Source: an uncultured delta proteobacterium (GTDB lineage: Bacteria > Myxococcota_A > Polyangia > Polyangiales > Ga0077539). Taken from it: a stretch of DNA of 7,201 nucleotides. The stretch spans positions 1 through 7,201 of the forward strand of contig CAIOSS010000652.1 of assembly GCA_903860995.1 (NCBI GenBank). The letters are read 5' to 3'. Positions 6,156 through 7,201 of this stretch are shown in pieces. Made by a program: the position numbers and the translations under genes. Below the pieces are notes generated by a model, which was not told the DNA's origin, searched no databases, and was given only the letters and a program-made list of their open reading frames with translations. Position 1 is the first letter of the stretch; each line of letters begins with the position of its first letter.

Positions 6156-6306
6156 CACGTCGCTACCGCGACGGTGAGGCCGGGGACCGAGGGCGTGGGC
6201 GGGTGCGCACGTCGCTACCGCGACGGCGAGGCCGGGGATTGAGGGCGTGAGCGGGTGCGCACGTCGCTACCGCGACGGCGAGGCCGGGGATTGAGGGCGT
6301 GAGCGG
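6143..6306. repeat. Three tandem 52-bp units plus 8-bp partial fourth
   Basis: Units are 6143-6194, 6195-6246 and 6247-6298, with GTGAGCGG of a fourth at 6299-6306. Units 2 and 3 differ at one base and units 1 and 3 at three, so the duplication is recent. Each unit contains the perfect palindrome GTGCGCAC and, overlapping its last base, the dyad CGTCGC-TACC-GCGACG. The period is not a multiple of three, so it is not a coding repeat, and there are no variable spacers, so it is not CRISPR. The array lies 3' of both the transposase fragment and the GH92 gene. Confidence 0.93.
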
Positions 6307-6321
6307 CGTCCCCCCCCCAAC

Positions 6322-6352
6322 TGATCATCGTGAAGACAGGCATCGACGATCA
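6322..6352. terminator. Possible terminator hairpin downstream of the GH92 gene
   Basis: TGATCATCG (6322-6330) can pair with CGACGATCA (6344-6352): nine positions with one non-Watson-Crick, and a 13-nt loop. It lies about 40 nt past the stop of the GH92 gene on the minus strand and is flanked by C runs (6310-6318 and 6353-6358), which read as G runs in the GH92 transcript. No T run follows, so a classical intrinsic terminator is doubtful. Confidence 0.3.
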
Positions 6353-6392
6353 CCCCCCACGCCCCCCCTCCGCCGCCCGCGTGGGCCACCGC

Positions 6393-7201
6393 CTACCGCC
6401 CCAGCTCGAAGGCCAACGCGCCGCCCGCCCCGACCTGCGCCTGCGTCAGCCGCGGGTGCGCCAGCGTCTCCGTGCCCCACCGCAGCGAGCGCGCCGTCGT
6501 CGCCCCGGTGCCGCCCTCCGGCGCCGTCACCCGCAGCGTGCGACCGCCCCCGAGCGACACCTCCGCGGCGGTCACCGACGGCGCGGCCAGCAGCCAGTCC
6601 TCGGTGCCCGCGAGGGGGAACACCCCCAGCGCCGCGAACACGTACCACGCGCTCATCGTGCCCGCGTCGTCGTTGCCCGGGATGCCGTCGGGCCCCGCCG
6701 TGTAGCGCTGCGTGCGCACCCAGTCGACGTAGCGCGACGAGGCCGCGAAGTCGTCGAAGGCCGACGGGATCCACGGCGCGTGGATGTCGGGCTCGTTGCC
6801 GTGCCAGTAGTAGTTGTCCGGCAGCGGGGTGCGCCGCGCGTTGAAGGTCAGCTCGAACATCTCGTCGAGCCGCGCCAGGAAGCGCTCGCGCCCCCCGAGC
6901 AGCGTCGCCAGGCCGCCCAGGTCGTGCGGCGCGAACCACAGGTACTGCCACGCGTTGCCCTCGGAGTAGTAGTCCTGCCACGACTCGGCCCGCGGCATCT
7001 CCGCGAAGCGCCCATCACGGTGGCGACCCACCATCCACCGCTGCTCCGGGTCGTACAGGTTGCGGTAGCCCGTCGCCCGGCGCGCCAGCACCTCCGCGTC
7101 GGCCGCGTGCCCGAGGCCCCGCGCCATCCGCGACAGCGCCCCGTCGGCGTAGGCGTACTCCATCGTCGCCGACGCGCTCGACCCGCGGCCCTCGATGGGC
7201 A
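6393..7201 (-). CDS. GH92-family alpha-mannosidase, C-terminal part (5' end beyond window)
   Basis: 268 codons are visible, in frame from the right edge to TAG at 6393-6395. Family-92 glycoside hydrolases are calcium-dependent exo-alpha-mannosidases (mostly alpha-1,2) that trim mannans or N-glycans, usually exported; most exceed 700 residues, so well over half lies outside. Recognisable GH92 landmarks in order: 'SATMEYAYADGALSRMARGL', 'RRATGYRNLYDPEQRWMVGR', 'YYSEGNAWQYLWFAPHD', 'YYWHGNEPDIHAPWIPSAF' and 'GIPGNDDAGTMSAWYVFAAL'. The GNEPxxH and GNDDxGxMSAW stretches line the active site in known structures and include its acidic catalytic and Ca-binding residues; both are intact here. The C-terminal beta-sandwich ends in 'GAGGALAFELGR'. 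An ATG at 7163 is internal, because homology continues upstream of it (PIEGRGSSASAT). Signal peptide and linkage specificity cannot be judged from this portion. Confidence 0.95.
   Translation of the reverse strand, partial: PIEGRGSSASATMEYAYADGALSRMARGLGHAADAEVLARRATGYRNLYDPEQRWMVGRHRDGRFAEMPRAESWQDYYSEGNAWQYLWFAPHDLGGLATLLGGRERFLARLDEMFELTFNARRTPLPDNYYWHGNEPDIHAPWIPSAFDDFAASSRYVDWVRTQRYTAGPDGIPGNDDAGTMSAWYVFAALGVFPLAGTEDWLLAAPSVTAAEVSLGGGRTLRVTAPEGGTGATTARSLRWGTETLAHPRLTQAQVGAGGALAFELGR

Noticed and set aside
6143..6306. CRISPR-like array
   Set aside because: The units abut with no variable spacers, are only three in number, and no cas gene is near; it is a plain tandem repeat.

Overview
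This window is very GC-rich, with G or C at most third codon positions. The gene content is chromosomal housekeeping and accessory: a KUP potassium carrier, an AGMO-like di-iron hydroxylase, a zinc alcohol dehydrogenase, an F420-type NADP oxidoreductase, a GH92 mannosidase and a decayed IS701-family transposase. This mix fits a soil or marine high-GC bacterium. A Myxococcota (deltaproteobacterial) or comparable genome is my best guess, but no marker gene is present to settle it.

Layout, left to right. 4-1926 (minus) is a full-length Kup-type K+ transporter. 1927-2047 separates it from the next gene and holds what looks like the wrecked 3' end of an OmpR/KdpE-type response regulator on the plus strand (about 1960-2088). 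2048-3280 (minus) is a membrane fatty-acid-hydroxylase/sterol-desaturase family protein with the complete eight-histidine set. A 77-bp divergent gap then leads to 3358-4416 (plus), a YahK/cinnamyl-type NADP-dependent alcohol dehydrogenase. 4417-4927 has no convincing gene and ends in a strong hairpin. 4928-5563 (minus) is an F420-dependent-oxidoreductase-like NADP-binding protein with a clear promoter and Shine-Dalgarno.

5564-6392 is a scrap zone: a promoter, an internal fragment of an IS701-family transposase, a 141-bp element with about 40-bp inverted arms, three tandem 52-bp units each carrying two dyads, and a small hairpin. 6393-7201 (minus) is the C-terminal part of a GH92 alpha-mannosidase that continues off the right edge.

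The genes do not form an obvious pathway or operon. Most face apart or toward each other with their own control regions. No defence system, CRISPR array, RNA gene or biosynthetic cluster is visible. The most unusual things are non-coding: the 52-bp repeat array (5 helical turns per unit), the inverted-repeat element that shares its outer end with that array, and the frameshifted response-regulator remnant next to a potassium transporter.
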